Made by a program: the position numbers and the translations under genes
Notes under the pieces: model-generated
Told to the model about the DNA's origin: nothing
Seen by the model: only the letters and a program-made list of their open reading frames with translations
The model's database searches: none
Shown here: piece by piece, positions 17,340 to 30,357 of the stretch
Layout of the letters: every line of letters starts with the position of its first letter
Position numbering within the stretch: the stretch's first letter is position 1
Assembly (NCBI GenBank): GCA_029287455.1
Contig: JARFRB010000087.1
Span: 23,924 to 87,923 of the forward strand
Length of the DNA stretch: 64,000 bases
From: Pelagibius litoralis
GTDB taxonomy: Bacteria > Pseudomonadota > Alphaproteobacteria > Kiloniellales > DSM-21159
Reading direction: 5' to 3'

Positions 17340-17706
17340 AAGATGGCAGTCGATCGCGCTGGGCCCTGAACGCCCACTGTCCCGAAATCCCGCTGCCTCG
17401 AATCACCACGGAACCGAAGTTCCGGCGGCCGGAAATCCTTTGGCTCCTAAGCGGTCTGTAACCGCTGAAAATCGGCGTCAGCCCTGCGGCCGCGCGCCCT
17501 CCTCGGCTTGCGCAAACCGCCCTGCCGCCCGCCAACGGCGGCCCCGCCGCACCGCGTAAAAAAATATTTCGGCTCGGTGTGAGGATGGATTCTCCCTCTG
17601 ATTTAAGGCCTTGTCGATTTGTCCTCATGTTTCAAGCCAGTGCTCCCAGGCCGTTCACCATACAGGCCTATTGCCTGCCAAACGGCCGAAGGTTACACTT
17701 TGGGTC

Positions 17707-17735
17707 TTGATACGTGGTTGCCATATCACAATAAT
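17707..17735 (+). promoter_or_regulatory. Candidate dnaA promoter
   Basis: TTGATA at 17707-17712 and AATAAT at 17730-17735 with 17-base spacing; each hexamer matches the sigma-70 consensus at five of six positions. Transcription from here would give a leader of about 340 bases. A second, poorer possibility is TATAAG at 17871, whose nearest -35-like hexamer is 21 bases away. Confidence 0.45.
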
Positions 17736-18083
17736 TTACAAATAAAAAATCTACAAAATGTGGAACGGTAAATAGAATTACAAAGGTTTGAGGGTGAGGG
17801 GGGCGAATACTTTCTTGAGCGCGGGCGCCAATCCGCTTCTCACTTGAAGATCGCGCTCGCTCGGGCTGGTTATAAGGGGAAGTCCGGGGCGAAACGAGCG
17901 TTTCTAGTGAGTGAGAGAGAAGATAGAAGGATCGGCGGCGCGGGAAAAGCTTGCTTGTTCGAGGGAGGACTTGAGCCGGGTTCCGGCTTGGCGGCTTGGA
18001 CTTGGGTCTAGGTTCTCCCAGGGGGGGCGGTTCAAGAGTTCTCCGCGGTGGAAATCGGGGTTGGTGGAGGTCAGGGGAAGAGC

Positions 18084-19580
18084 ATGGGTGCCGGGGTTTT
18101 GCAGGAGGGGAGGCCTGAGGCGGTGTCCTCGGAAACGACAAATCAATTGGCTGAGCCGTGGGCCAGGGTGCGCGGACGCTTGCGGGCGGAAGTGGGTGAT
18201 GCGGCATTTCGCAGTTGGCTGAAGCCGCTGGTTCTTCTCAGTTTGCGTGAAGGGGTCGTTCGGCTGGCGGTGCCGTCGCGCTTCATGCGCGATTGGGTCA
18301 GTGGCAACTACGCCGACCGTTTGCGCGATCTTTGGCGCGAGGAAGAGCCCAAAATTCTCGATGTCGAGATCGTGGTGCAGCCGCCCGCGCGACCGGATAA
18401 CCGGGACCGCATGTCCGAGGAATTGCCTGAAAGACCCGCTGGCGCGAACCGCCCCGCCTCGCCCGCTCCGGCGCCGTCCCGCGCGCTCGCAACCTGCGGC
18501 GCGCGCGAACCAAGGATGCCCGCCCGGGATGAGGACGGCGTTCAGCGCGAGGGGGAGATGAGCGGCCCGCTCGACCCGCGCTTCACCTTCGACAATTTCA
18601 TCGTCGGCAAGCCGAACGAACTGGCCTACGCGGCGGCGCGGCGGGTCGCGGAGGCGCCTGCCGTCCCGTTCAATCCGCTTTTTCTTTATGGCGGCGTGGG
18701 CCTTGGCAAGACCCACCTCATGCACGCGATCGCTTGGCATCTGCGTCAGCAGCGCCCTGAGAAGCGGGTGATCTACATTTCCGCCGAGAAGTTCATGTAC
18801 CGCTTCGTGCGCGCCCTGCGCACGAAAGACACCATGGCTTTCAAGGAAGAATTCCGCTCGGTCGACGTTCTGATGATCGACGACGTGCAGTTCATTGGCG
18901 GCCGCGAGGCCACGCAAGAGGAGTTCTTTCACACCTTCAACGCTCTGGTGGATCAGAACCGGCAGGTCGTGGTGTCTGCGGACAAGAGCCCGAGCGACCT
19001 GGAGGGCGTCGAGGAGCGCATGCGCTCGCGTCTCGGCTGGGGGCTCGTCGCGGACATTCATCCAACTACTTACGAACTCCGCCTCGGGATCCTGCAGGCC
19101 AAGGCCGAGCAGGTGGGGCAGGCGATTCCTCCAAAGGTGCTGGAGTTCCTCGCCCACAAGATCACCTCCAACGTGCGCGACTTGGAAGGGGCCATGAACC
19201 GGATCGTGGCGCACAATACGCTGTCCGGGCTGCCGGTTTCCTTGGAAACCACGCAAGAGATCCTGCACGACCTGCTGCGCGCCAACGACCGCAAGGTGAC
19301 GATCGAGGAGATCCAGAAGCGGGTGGCGGAGCATTTCAATCTGCGCATGACCGACATGCAGTCCGCACGGCGTGCCCGCGCGGTGGCGCGCCCGCGCCAG
19401 ATCGCTATGTACCTGTCGAAGCAACTCACGACCCGCTCCCTTCCGGAAATCGGGCGGAAATTCGGCGGGCGCGATCACACCACCGTCATGCACGCGGTGC
19501 GCAAGGTCGAGGAGTTGAAGAACACGGACAATGCCTTCGCGGAAGACGTGGACCTCTTGCGGCGGATGTTGGGCGCCTGA
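18084..19580 (+). CDS. dnaA: Chromosomal replication initiator DnaA
   Basis: 498 residues from ATG 18084, preceded by AGGGGAAG; a longer frame from 18048 lacks such a site. Domain I (WARVRGRLRAEVGDAAFRSW, about residues 20-40) is followed by a long Pro/Ala/Arg-rich domain II (about 110-150). The AAA+ domain III has GGVGLGKTHLMHAIAWHL (Walker A, about 200-217), DVLMIDDVQFIGG (Walker B) and a sensor region. Domain IV has the DnaA-box-binding signature GRDHTTVMHAVRKVEEL near the C-terminus. It opens the dnaA-dnaN-recF-gyrB series. Confidence 0.98.
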   Translation: MGAGVLQEGRPEAVSSETTNQLAEPWARVRGRLRAEVGDAAFRSWLKPLVLLSLREGVVRLAVPSRFMRDWVSGNYADRLRDLWREEEPKILDVEIVVQPPARPDNRDRMSEELPERPAGANRPASPAPAPSRALATCGAREPRMPARDEDGVQREGEMSGPLDPRFTFDNFIVGKPNELAYAAARRVAEAPAVPFNPLFLYGGVGLGKTHLMHAIAWHLRQQRPEKRVIYISAEKFMYRFVRALRTKDTMAFKEEFRSVDVLMIDDVQFIGGREATQEEFFHTFNALVDQNRQVVVSADKSPSDLEGVEERMRSRLGWGLVADIHPTTYELRLGILQAKAEQVGQAIPPKVLEFLAHKITSNVRDLEGAMNRIVAHNTLSGLPVSLETTQEILHDLLRANDRKVTIEEIQKRVAEHFNLRMTDMQSARRARAVARPRQIAMYLSKQLTTRSLPEIGRKFGGRDHTTVMHAVRKVEELKNTDNAFAEDVDLLRRMLGA

Positions 19581-19600
19581 TCCTCCTAGGGTAAAATCCC

Positions 19601-19628
19601 TTACGATTCAGTGCCATTGTGCTATAGT
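19601..19628 (+). promoter_or_regulatory. Possible dnaN promoter
   Basis: A -10-like TATAGT lies at 19623-19628 in the 194-base gap between dnaA and dnaN. The -35 region (TTACGA, 16-base spacing) is poor. A small inverted repeat AGGG-TAAAAT-CCCT just upstream could be the end of the dnaA transcript. Confidence 0.3.
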
Positions 19629-19774
19629 CTCCGTCCGTTTCGCGGCCCCTGGATTCGCTGAAGTGGCGCCGCGTGCCGGAACTGTCGTGGAGGCCGCGTG
19701 ATCGTGAAGTGACGGAGGCGCGGATTTCCGTAAATTCAACGGGTTAAAGGCCCCTCAGGCATTTCAGAGAACTC

Positions 19775-20893
19775 ATGAAGCTGACCATCGAACGTGCCGC
19801 ATTGTTGCGCTCGCTCGCCCATGTGCAGAGTGTGGTGGAACGGCGCAATACAATCCCGATCCTATCCAATGTGCTGATCGAGGCCGGGGACGGAAGCCTA
19901 TCGCTCACGGCGACCGATATGGACCTGACCATCGTCGACCTCACGAGCGCGCAAGCGAACGAAACGGGCGCCACCACCGCGCCGGCGCACACGCTGTACG
20001 ACATCGTTCGCAAGCTGCCGGAGGGTGCGGAGGTGGAAGTCGCGACCGACGCGGGCGGCGGCCAGTTGACGATAAAGTCCGGCCGCTCGAACTTCGCGCT
20101 GGCGACCCTGCCGCGAGAGGATTTTCCAACCGCCGGCGTCGCGGACTTCCCCCATGTCTTTTCCTTGCAGTCTAGCGAGGCGAAGCATCTCATCGACCGC
20201 ACGCGCTTCGCTATCTCGACGGAAGAAACGCGCTACTATCTGAACGGCATCTACCTGCACGCCGCCAAGAAGGATAGCCTCGACGTGATGCGCGCGGTTG
20301 CGACCGACGGTCACCGCTTGGCGCGCTTCGAGATGCCCTTGCCGAGCGGCGCCGGGGAAATCCCAGGCATTATCGTGCCCCGCAAGACGGTGGCCGAGGT
20401 GCGCAAGCTGATCGAGGAGTCGGACGGCCCCGTCGAGGTTTCTCTGTCGGACACGCGGATACGTTTCGCGTTCGACGATACGGTCCTGACCTCCAAGCTG
20501 ATCGACGGCACCTTCCCGGATTACGAGCGGGTCATTCCCAGCGGCAATGACAAGGTCATGGAAGTCGATTGCGAGACCTTCGCCAAGGCGGTGGATCGCG
20601 TTTCGACCATCTCCACGGAGAAAAGCCGCGCGGTCAAGCTGGCGGTTAGCGCGGGGGCGGTGCGGCTCTCGGCCACCAGTCCCGAGAACGGGAGCGCCGA
20701 AGAAGACGTGCCCGTAAAGTACGACGGCGAAGGGCTCGAGATCGGATTTAACTCCCGCTATCTGCTCGATATTGCTCAACAGATCGAAAGCGGCGGCGCC
20801 GAGTTCGTGATGGCCGACGCCGCCTCGCCGACGATCGTTCGTGATGTCGGGGACGCGAGCGCGCTCTACGTGCTGATGCCGATGCGGGTATGA
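19775..20893 (+). CDS. dnaN: DNA polymerase III sliding clamp (beta subunit)
   Basis: 372 residues, matching the family (366-375). It has the three-domain clamp architecture: N-terminal MKLTIERAALLRSLAHVQSV, the middle-domain ATDGHRLAR element near residue 178, and a C-terminus ending YVLMPMRV, the hydrophobic pocket strand used by clamp-binding peptides. The clamp encircles DNA and tethers polymerase and repair enzymes. It lies between dnaA and recF. Confidence 0.98.
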   Translation: MKLTIERAALLRSLAHVQSVVERRNTIPILSNVLIEAGDGSLSLTATDMDLTIVDLTSAQANETGATTAPAHTLYDIVRKLPEGAEVEVATDAGGGQLTIKSGRSNFALATLPREDFPTAGVADFPHVFSLQSSEAKHLIDRTRFAISTEETRYYLNGIYLHAAKKDSLDVMRAVATDGHRLARFEMPLPSGAGEIPGIIVPRKTVAEVRKLIEESDGPVEVSLSDTRIRFAFDDTVLTSKLIDGTFPDYERVIPSGNDKVMEVDCETFAKAVDRVSTISTEKSRAVKLAVSAGAVRLSATSPENGSAEEDVPVKYDGEGLEIGFNSRYLLDIAQQIESGGAEFVMADAASPTIVRDVGDASALYVLMPMRV

Positions 20894-20945
20894 CGGCGAT
20901 TCGCGGGGCGCCATGGAATGCGGCCGCTCCGCGATTTGAGGAGCG

Positions 20946-24672
<3,727 letters not shown>

Positions 24673-24809
24673 CGCGAGGGAAGGCCAAGGCGCGCCACCA
24701 CACTCCCGCCAACTTCTTCCCCCATGCTGCCCGCTGGCCTGGGCGGAATTCCTGGGAAAGCCGCCGGATATATGGCCTAAAGGGGTAGAATCGTCTAAAT
24801 ATCGTGGTT

Positions 24810-26990
24810 ATGTCTGGGAAACTCTCTCCACATCGCGGTGAACTGCGTGCCCAGGGCCGCCCCGCCGTCAGCGCGCCGGGGCGTGCGCGGCGCAAGGCCA
24901 AGGCGCCTTCCAAGGGAACCGCGAGTTCGTCTGGTGGCAAGGGCGGCGGCAAGAGCGGAGGGCGCGCGCGCTCCGCGGGCGCGGGCCGGAGGCGCCGCCA
25001 GACCGCACGCTCCGGCGGCCTGGGCCGTTGGATCCGGCGCCTGGTGGTCTGGGGGCTGATCGCGGTCATCTGGGGCGGCGTGGCCTTGGCGGGGGTCGTC
25101 GCCTATTTCGCCTATGACCTGCCGAAAGTGGAAAGCATCGCCGATATCCAGCGCCGGCCCAGCGTGCAGCTGGTAAGTTCCGAGGGCGAGGCCTTGGCGT
25201 CCTTCGGCGACTTGTATGGGGAGGCGGTCTGGATCGGCGACCTGCCGCCGCACCTGCCGCGCGCGGTGATTGCCGTGGAGGACCGGCGCTTCTATGCCCA
25301 CCCCGGCGTCGATCCCATTGGCCTGACCCGTGCGCTGGTCGCCAACCTTCGGGCCGGCCGCGTGGTGCAGGGCGGCTCCACCCTGACCCAGCAGCTCGCC
25401 AAGAACCTCTTCCTGACGCCCGAGCGCACAATCGAGCGAAAGGTGCAAGAAGCACTGCTGGCGCTTTGGCTCGAACAGAAGTTCAGCAAGGATCAGATCC
25501 TGTCGCTTTATCTCAACCGGGTCTATTTCGGCTCGGGCACCTATGGGGTGGACGCGGCGGCCCGGCGCTATTTCGGAAAGCCCGCGCGCGAGCTGGGACT
25601 TTACGAGTCGGCGATGCTGGCCGGCCTTTTGAAGGCGCCGTCCCGCTACAACCCCGCGCGCGACGCGGATCTTGCCCACACCCGCACGACACTTGTGCTT
25701 ACGTCCATGGTGCGCGCCGGCTATCTAAGCCTGGAGCAAGCCCAGGAGGCGGCGGACAAACGCGCGCGTGGCCGGGTCGCGCTGGCGAGCCATAACCGCT
25801 ATTTCGCCGATTGGGTCCTGGCTCAGGTGGAAGGCTATGTGGGCAAGCTGACCCACGATGTGGTGGTGACCACGACTCTCGACCCCAAGCTGCAATCCAT
25901 CGCCGAGGAAGAGGTGCGCCGGGTGATGCTGGAGGCCGGGCCTGAGCGCGCGGCCTCCCAAGCCGCCGCGGTGGTGCTGGCGCCGGATGGCGCCATCAAG
26001 GCCATGGTCGGTGGCCTTGATTATGGCCAAAGCCAGTTCAACAGGGCAGCCCAGGCGTTGCGGCAGCCGGGCTCCGCCTTCAAGCTCTTTGTCTATCTCG
26101 CCGGCGTGGAAGAGGGTTTGACCCCGGACAGCCGCTGGACCGATGGGCCGGTCGCCATCTCCACGGCCACGGGCCCCTGGACCCCAAGGAACTATGGCGG
26201 TCGCTATTATGGCGAGGTGACCCTGCGCGAGGCCTTTGCCCGCTCGCTCAACTCCGTTGCCGTGCAGGTCGCCCAGGGCGTAGGTCCCAAGAAGGTCGCG
26301 GCCGCGGCCAAGCGCTTGGGCATCACCACACCCTTGGAGGCAACACCCAGCTTGGCCCTCGGCGCGTCCGAGGTGACACTGCTGGAGCTGACCGGCGCCT
26401 ACGCCACCTTGGCCAACGGCGGCAATGGCGTCTTTCCTTTCGGCATCCAGCGGATCGTGTCGCGTGAGGGCGTAATGCTCTATGACCGCAGTGGCGCCGG
26501 GCCCGGACGCCTGGTGTCGCCGCGCGACCTCGGCCGCATGAACGACATGCTGCAGGCGACCGTCGGCTGGGGTACCGGCCGGCGCGCCGACCCGGGGCGG
26601 CCGGCCGCGGGAAAGACGGGCACCAGCCAGGACTTCCGTGACGCCTGGTTCCTCGGCTTTACCGCCGATCTGGTGGCCGGCGTATGGGTCGGCAACGACG
26701 ACGGCAAGCCCATGAAGGAGGTGACCGGCGGCAGTCTACCCGCGGATATCTGGAAGGGTGTGATGGTGCGCGCCCTTGATGGGGTGCCGCCAAGGTCCCT
26801 GCAAGGCCCGGCGCCCGGACCAGCGGACGACGCAGCGTCGGGCGATTTCCTCAGCAACCTCTTCGATCGCCTGATTGGCGGCGGTTCGGATGGAGGAAGT
26901 GCCGGCGCGTCGAACCCGCAACGCGGCAGCTCCGATCCCGCCGCCCCCGCTGCCGGCGGCCGCCTGCCGCCAGCGGGCTCCGACCGCTAG
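24810..26990 (+). CDS. Class A penicillin-binding protein (PBP1A family), bifunctional
   Basis: 726 residues from ATG 24810; a GTG two codons upstream is possible. A very basic, Gly/Arg-rich cytoplasmic tail (about residues 1-70) precedes one transmembrane helix (about 72-100). The GT51 glycosyltransferase domain has EDRRFYAHPGVDPIGL, GGSTLTQQLAKNLF and KDQILSLYLNRVYFG. The transpeptidase has the SxxK active site in PGSAFKLF, an SxN in SLNS and KTG in GKTGTSQDFRD. It makes and crosslinks periplasmic peptidoglycan. The C-terminus after about residue 670 is low-complexity Gly/Ser/Pro. It is convergent with the next gene; the stops overlap by 4 bases. Confidence 0.93.
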   Translation: MSGKLSPHRGELRAQGRPAVSAPGRARRKAKAPSKGTASSSGGKGGGKSGGRARSAGAGRRRRQTARSGGLGRWIRRLVVWGLIAVIWGGVALAGVVAYFAYDLPKVESIADIQRRPSVQLVSSEGEALASFGDLYGEAVWIGDLPPHLPRAVIAVEDRRFYAHPGVDPIGLTRALVANLRAGRVVQGGSTLTQQLAKNLFLTPERTIERKVQEALLALWLEQKFSKDQILSLYLNRVYFGSGTYGVDAAARRYFGKPARELGLYESAMLAGLLKAPSRYNPARDADLAHTRTTLVLTSMVRAGYLSLEQAQEAADKRARGRVALASHNRYFADWVLAQVEGYVGKLTHDVVVTTTLDPKLQSIAEEEVRRVMLEAGPERAASQAAAVVLAPDGAIKAMVGGLDYGQSQFNRAAQALRQPGSAFKLFVYLAGVEEGLTPDSRWTDGPVAISTATGPWTPRNYGGRYYGEVTLREAFARSLNSVAVQVAQGVGPKKVAAAAKRLGITTPLEATPSLALGASEVTLLELTGAYATLANGGNGVFPFGIQRIVSREGVMLYDRSGAGPGRLVSPRDLGRMNDMLQATVGWGTGRRADPGRPAAGKTGTSQDFRDAWFLGFTADLVAGVWVGNDDGKPMKEVTGGSLPADIWKGVMVRALDGVPPRSLQGPAPGPADDAASGDFLSNLFDRLIGGGSDGGSAGASNPQRGSSDPAAPAAGGRLPPAGSDR

Positions 26991-28726
26991 TCGCCCAGCG
27001 CCACGCCCTCGCGCCGGGGGTCCGCGCCCCCAAGCAGGCCGCCGGGAGTGGACCGTATCGCATGCAATCCGCTCACCAGACCGCGCCGGTTGATCTCGTG
27101 GCCGCGCGCTTCCAGTTCCGGGGCCAAGGATTCCAAGGCGGTTCCGGCTTCCAAGTCGGTCTTGCCGTTGCGGTTGGTGAAGTTGGGCAGGGCCACGGCG
27201 GCCTGAGGGTCCAAGTCCCAGTCCAGCATCGCGATCAAGGCTTTCACCGTATAGCCGGGAATGCGGCTGCCGCCAGGCGAGCCGACAGCCGCCACAAAGG
27301 CGCCGGTGCTGTCGAACACCAGGGTCGGCGACATGGAGCTGCGCGGCCGCTTGCCGCCTTCCGCGCGGTTTGCCACCGCTTCGCCCTCGACGCTGGGACG
27401 GAAGGAGAAATCGGTAAGCTGATTGTTGAGCAGAAAACCACGCACCATCATGCGCGAGCCGAAGGCGTTCTCCACCGAGCTGGTCATGGAGATCGCGTTG
27501 CCGAAGCTGTCCGCCACCACCAAGTGGCTGGTGGACGGCGGCTCGAACTGCTCCGCCGTGACCGCCTTTTGGCGGATCTCGCCGGGCTCGGCTTTGCCCA
27601 TGCTGCGCTCCCGGTCGATCAAGGCGGCGCGCTTACGCAAATAAGTGGAGTCGAGCAGGCGGTCGACAGGAACCTTCACGAAGTCGCTATCGGCCACGTA
27701 GGCGTTGCGGTCGGCGAATGCCAAGCGGCTTGCCTCGGCGATCAGATGCACCGCGTCGGCGGATAGGGGTGCTTCGTCCTGCAGCGCGAAATTCTCCAGC
27801 ATGCCAAGGATCTGAAGAACGGCGATCCCTCCCGATGTGGGCGGGGGCATGCCGCAAATTTCGAAGCCATGGTAGACGCGGCAAAGGGGTGTGCGCGTCT
27901 TCGCTTCGTAGGCGGAAAGGTCGGCGGACGTGATCCGGCCGGGATTGCGCTCGGCGTTTCGCACCCGCGCGACAATATCGGCGGCGATATCCCCCTCATA
28001 GAAAGCGTCCGCTCCGGCCGCCGCCATGGCTTTTAGGGTTCCGGCGTAGTCGGGGTTCTTGAGAACCTGTCCCACCGGCTTTGGCGTGCCATCGGGCTGG
28101 TAAAAGTACGCCGCCGTTTCGGGAAAGGTGCCCAGGTGTTCATCCCGTGCGATCAAGAAGGCCAGCCGCGGTGAGATCGCGAATCCCTCCTCGGCCAGGC
28201 GGATCGCGGGCTCGAAGAGGCGCGCCCAGGGCAGCCGCCCATGGTCCCGGTGCAGCGCCTCCAAGAGTCGCGGCACGCCCGGCACGCCAACCGAAATCCC
28301 GCCGACCACCGCCTCGTAAAAACCCATGGGTTTGCCGTCGGGACCGAGGAACATGTCGCCGGTGGCGGCCGCCGGGGCGGTTTCGCGCCCGTCATAGGCC
28401 TCGATGCTTTTCTCCCGCCCATCGAAGTAAAGCGCGAAGGCTCCACCCCCGATGCCCGAGGACTGCGGCTCCACAAGCCCCAGAACCAGCTGGGCGGCGA
28501 TCGCCGCGTCCGCCGCCGATCCGCCGGCCCGCAAAATCTCCAGCCCGGCTTCCGCAGCGAGTGGATTGGCCGCGGCGATCATGTGCCGCTTGGCTACTTG
28601 CGACGCAAGGCCGGTCCCCGCGCCCGGGGTTGTCAGGGCAAGACAAGCCAATGCAATTAGCCAGAGCGCGCGCCCGAGGTGTCGTTGGAAAGCTTTGCCG
28701 ATCATGCGACGGAGCCTATCAGACAT
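26987..28726 (-). CDS. ggt: Gamma-glutamyltransferase
   Basis: 579 residues, exported, self-processing glutathione hydrolase/transpeptidase. The signal peptide has its hydrophobic core at about residues 20-38. The large-subunit motif GGSAADAAIAAQLVLGLVEP is near residue 70. The processing site and nucleophile is the Thr in PPSTSHLVVADSFGNAISMT (near residue 395). The small subunit has SVENAFGSRMM and the conserved SPGGSRIP oxyanion segment. It cleaves periplasmic glutathione and gamma-glutamyl peptides, and a ChaC-type cyclotransferase at 60053 could act on the same pool in the cytoplasm. Confidence 0.95.
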   Translation of the reverse strand: MSDRLRRMIGKAFQRHLGRALWLIALACLALTTPGAGTGLASQVAKRHMIAAANPLAAEAGLEILRAGGSAADAAIAAQLVLGLVEPQSSGIGGGAFALYFDGREKSIEAYDGRETAPAAATGDMFLGPDGKPMGFYEAVVGGISVGVPGVPRLLEALHRDHGRLPWARLFEPAIRLAEEGFAISPRLAFLIARDEHLGTFPETAAYFYQPDGTPKPVGQVLKNPDYAGTLKAMAAAGADAFYEGDIAADIVARVRNAERNPGRITSADLSAYEAKTRTPLCRVYHGFEICGMPPPTSGGIAVLQILGMLENFALQDEAPLSADAVHLIAEASRLAFADRNAYVADSDFVKVPVDRLLDSTYLRKRAALIDRERSMGKAEPGEIRQKAVTAEQFEPPSTSHLVVADSFGNAISMTSSVENAFGSRMMVRGFLLNNQLTDFSFRPSVEGEAVANRAEGGKRPRSSMSPTLVFDSTGAFVAAVGSPGGSRIPGYTVKALIAMLDWDLDPQAAVALPNFTNRNGKTDLEAGTALESLAPELEARGHEINRRGLVSGLHAIRSTPGGLLGGADPRREGVALGD

Positions 28727-28752
28727 GCGCGAACCAGGTCAGCCCCTTACGC

Positions 28753-29256
28753 TCAGGTCCGCCCGGCCGGATCTATCCGCTTGCAGAAGACGCGGCTCTC
28801 GACGATGTGGCCCCGGTCCGTGAGGAGCGACGCCATCCACTCCGAATTGCCGCCGGAAAGCCCACGCGGCAAAGCGAAGTGGACCGCTTGGCAAGCAAGA
28901 TGCTCCGCCCGGGCTTCTAGCTCCGCGATCAGCCGTTCCGCGACGTTCTGGCGATGAAGCAAATCCAGCACGACGCAGAGGTCGACCTGAAGAACCTGGT
29001 GATGGCGTAGGTCGCGCAGGTGTTGAAAGATCGCAAGGCCCAGGATCACGCCACGGCGGTCGCGGGCGACGAGAATGCCGCGATGGGCGGGCCGGTCGCC
29101 GGTCGCGGCATGTTGTTCTCGCACGAAGTCGCGCCAGTCGTGAAGCGTTACGTCTGGCAGGGCGTGCTGTAGAAGGGCAAAGGCCCGGTCCACGCTTTCA
29201 TGAACGAGCAGGGCAACATCCACGCCGCGCGAGGAGCAGTTCGGATCGTGTCTCAT
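28753..29256 (-). CDS. Possible GNAT-fold acetyltransferase, function unknown
   Basis: 167 residues. The central block VLQVDLCVVLDLLHRQNVAE then LIAELEARAEHLACQAV (about residues 85-125) has the beta4-alpha3 layout of GNAT enzymes, but the Q/R-x-x-G-x-G/A acetyl-CoA loop is not canonical (HRQNVAERL). The C-terminal WMASLLTDRGHIVESRVFCK also suits the fold. It points away from the FNR-type regulator, with the FNR-like box between them, so it could be oxygen-regulated. Confidence 0.5.
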   Translation of the reverse strand: MRHDPNCSSRGVDVALLVHESVDRAFALLQHALPDVTLHDWRDFVREQHAATGDRPAHRGILVARDRRGVILGLAIFQHLRDLRHHQVLQVDLCVVLDLLHRQNVAERLIAELEARAEHLACQAVHFALPRGLSGGNSEWMASLLTDRGHIVESRVFCKRIDPAGRT

Positions 29257-29351
29257 GCGTCGTCGCTTCCAAACGCTGTTTGGCCAGCCGATGCGCTCTC
29301 TCGAGCAAGACTTTCGAGGGGGACTCTGCGCAGCGAAGCCGCGCTATAGCC

Positions 29352-29365
29352 TTGACCTATGTCAA
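29352..29365. promoter_or_regulatory. FNR/FixK-type operator upstream of the FNR-family regulator
   Basis: TTGAC-CTAT-GTCAA, a perfect inverted repeat with the 4-base spacer and half-sites expected for FnrL/FixK proteins (TTGAY-N4-RTCAA). It lies 98 bases before the regulator's start and 95 bases before the divergent gene's start, so it may autoregulate fnrL, control the neighbour, or both. A TATAGC hexamer lies immediately upstream at 29345-29350. Confidence 0.75.
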
Positions 29366-29463
29366 AGCGGAGAGGCGCGCGACGTTTCGCCCGTTGAAAA
29401 ATCAAGTTGGGTAGGCCACTCTCGACTACCCGCGCAACCGCTGTGGAATATAGGCCTTCCGAG

Positions 29464-30234
29464 ATGTCAGCTTTCGACGTCAGCCGGATTCATGATCTGG
29501 GCGCAGCAATCCCACGAGATTTGAACGCGCGCACCTCCTCGGGTGCGCCCTGCGGAGCCTGCCCGGTGCGCGGCCTGACATTTTGCGCGCCCCTGGAAGA
29601 GCGGGAACTGGCCGAGGTCGCGCGCATCGTTAAGCACCTTACGATCCCGGCCGGTCAGCCTCTGTTCGACGAGGGAGAGCCGGCACGCCATGTCTTCAGC
29701 GTCACCGAAGGGGCCATGAAGGTCTACAAGCTGCTTCCCGATGGACGCCGGCAGGTGACTGGGTTCTTGTTTTCCGGTGATTTTCTAGGCTTGGCTCATA
29801 ACGAAAGCTATGCCTACAGCGCCGAAGCCATGGTCGGTACATCGCTTTGCCGGTTTGGCCGTAGCGAACTGGAGGGCCTCTTGGAGCGTTTTCCCCAGAT
29901 GGAGCGGCGGCTTTTGCACATGGCGAGCCACGAACTGGCGGTGGCTCAAGATCAGATGCTGCTTCTTGGCCGAAAGACGGCCAAGGAAAAGATCGCCTCC
30001 TTCCTGTTGATGCTTTCGCGCAGGCAAGAGCTGCGGGGGCAGAGCGCCAATCCCATTGCCCTGCCCATGAGCCGCACGGATATCGGAGATTATTTGGGGC
30101 TGACGACGGAGACCGTCAGCCGCACCTTCACCCAGCTGAAAACAGCGGGCGAGATCGCGTTGCTGTCCGGAAATCGGGTGGAAGTCGCGGACTCCGGTGG
30201 CTTGGCGCGCCTGGCGGAGGGAGAGGGCCTGTAG
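29464..30234 (+). CDS. fnrL: FNR-type oxygen-responsive transcription regulator
   Basis: 256 residues from ATG 29464. It has an N-terminal cysteine cluster C30-x2-C33-x7-C41 plus a fourth cysteine, C129, in MVGTSLCRFGR, the ligand set for an oxygen-labile 4Fe-4S cluster in FnrL-type proteins. The effector beta-roll (about residues 50-150) is followed by a dimerisation helix and the HTH with recognition helix LTTETVSRTFTQLK, carrying the E-x2-S-R pattern that reads TTGAC/TTGAT half-sites. A matching site lies upstream at 29352-29365. It probably governs microaerobic or anaerobic metabolism. Confidence 0.9.
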   Translation: MSAFDVSRIHDLGAAIPRDLNARTSSGAPCGACPVRGLTFCAPLEERELAEVARIVKHLTIPAGQPLFDEGEPARHVFSVTEGAMKVYKLLPDGRRQVTGFLFSGDFLGLAHNESYAYSAEAMVGTSLCRFGRSELEGLLERFPQMERRLLHMASHELAVAQDQMLLLGRKTAKEKIASFLLMLSRRQELRGQSANPIALPMSRTDIGDYLGLTTETVSRTFTQLKTAGEIALLSGNRVEVADSGGLARLAEGEGL

Positions 30235-30357
30235 ACCTGCCGTCTTGGCACGGGACCCTCAAGATCGCGCGGCGGCGATTGCACCTCGGCCCGGTCGGTA
30301 GTAAGCAAGGTGTCCGGGGCCAGCAGGGCCAGAGCGAACGCGAATAGGCGAATTGAG

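Larger units (their letters stand above)
17309..18083. other. 775-base non-coding region upstream of dnaA; candidate replication origin region
   Basis: No gene is supported here. The left half (17310-17470) is GC-rich and holds three small hairpins (17317-17339; GGAAC/GTTCC at 17410-17423; AGCGGT/ACCGCT at 17450-17466). The centre (about 17724-17790) is strikingly AT-rich for this genome and carries TACAAA three times (17737, 17752, 17779). A dnaA promoter candidate lies at 17707-17735. I found no perfect TTATCCACA DnaA box; the nearest is a weak match in the reverse strand of TGTGGAACG at about 17760. Origin function is inferred from position upstream of dnaA-dnaN-recF-gyrB and the AT-rich patch only. 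Confidence 0.4.

Noticed and set aside
17744..17770. DnaA box near TGTGGAACG.
   Set aside because: Matches only about six of nine positions of TTATCCACA in reverse; not enough to call a box.
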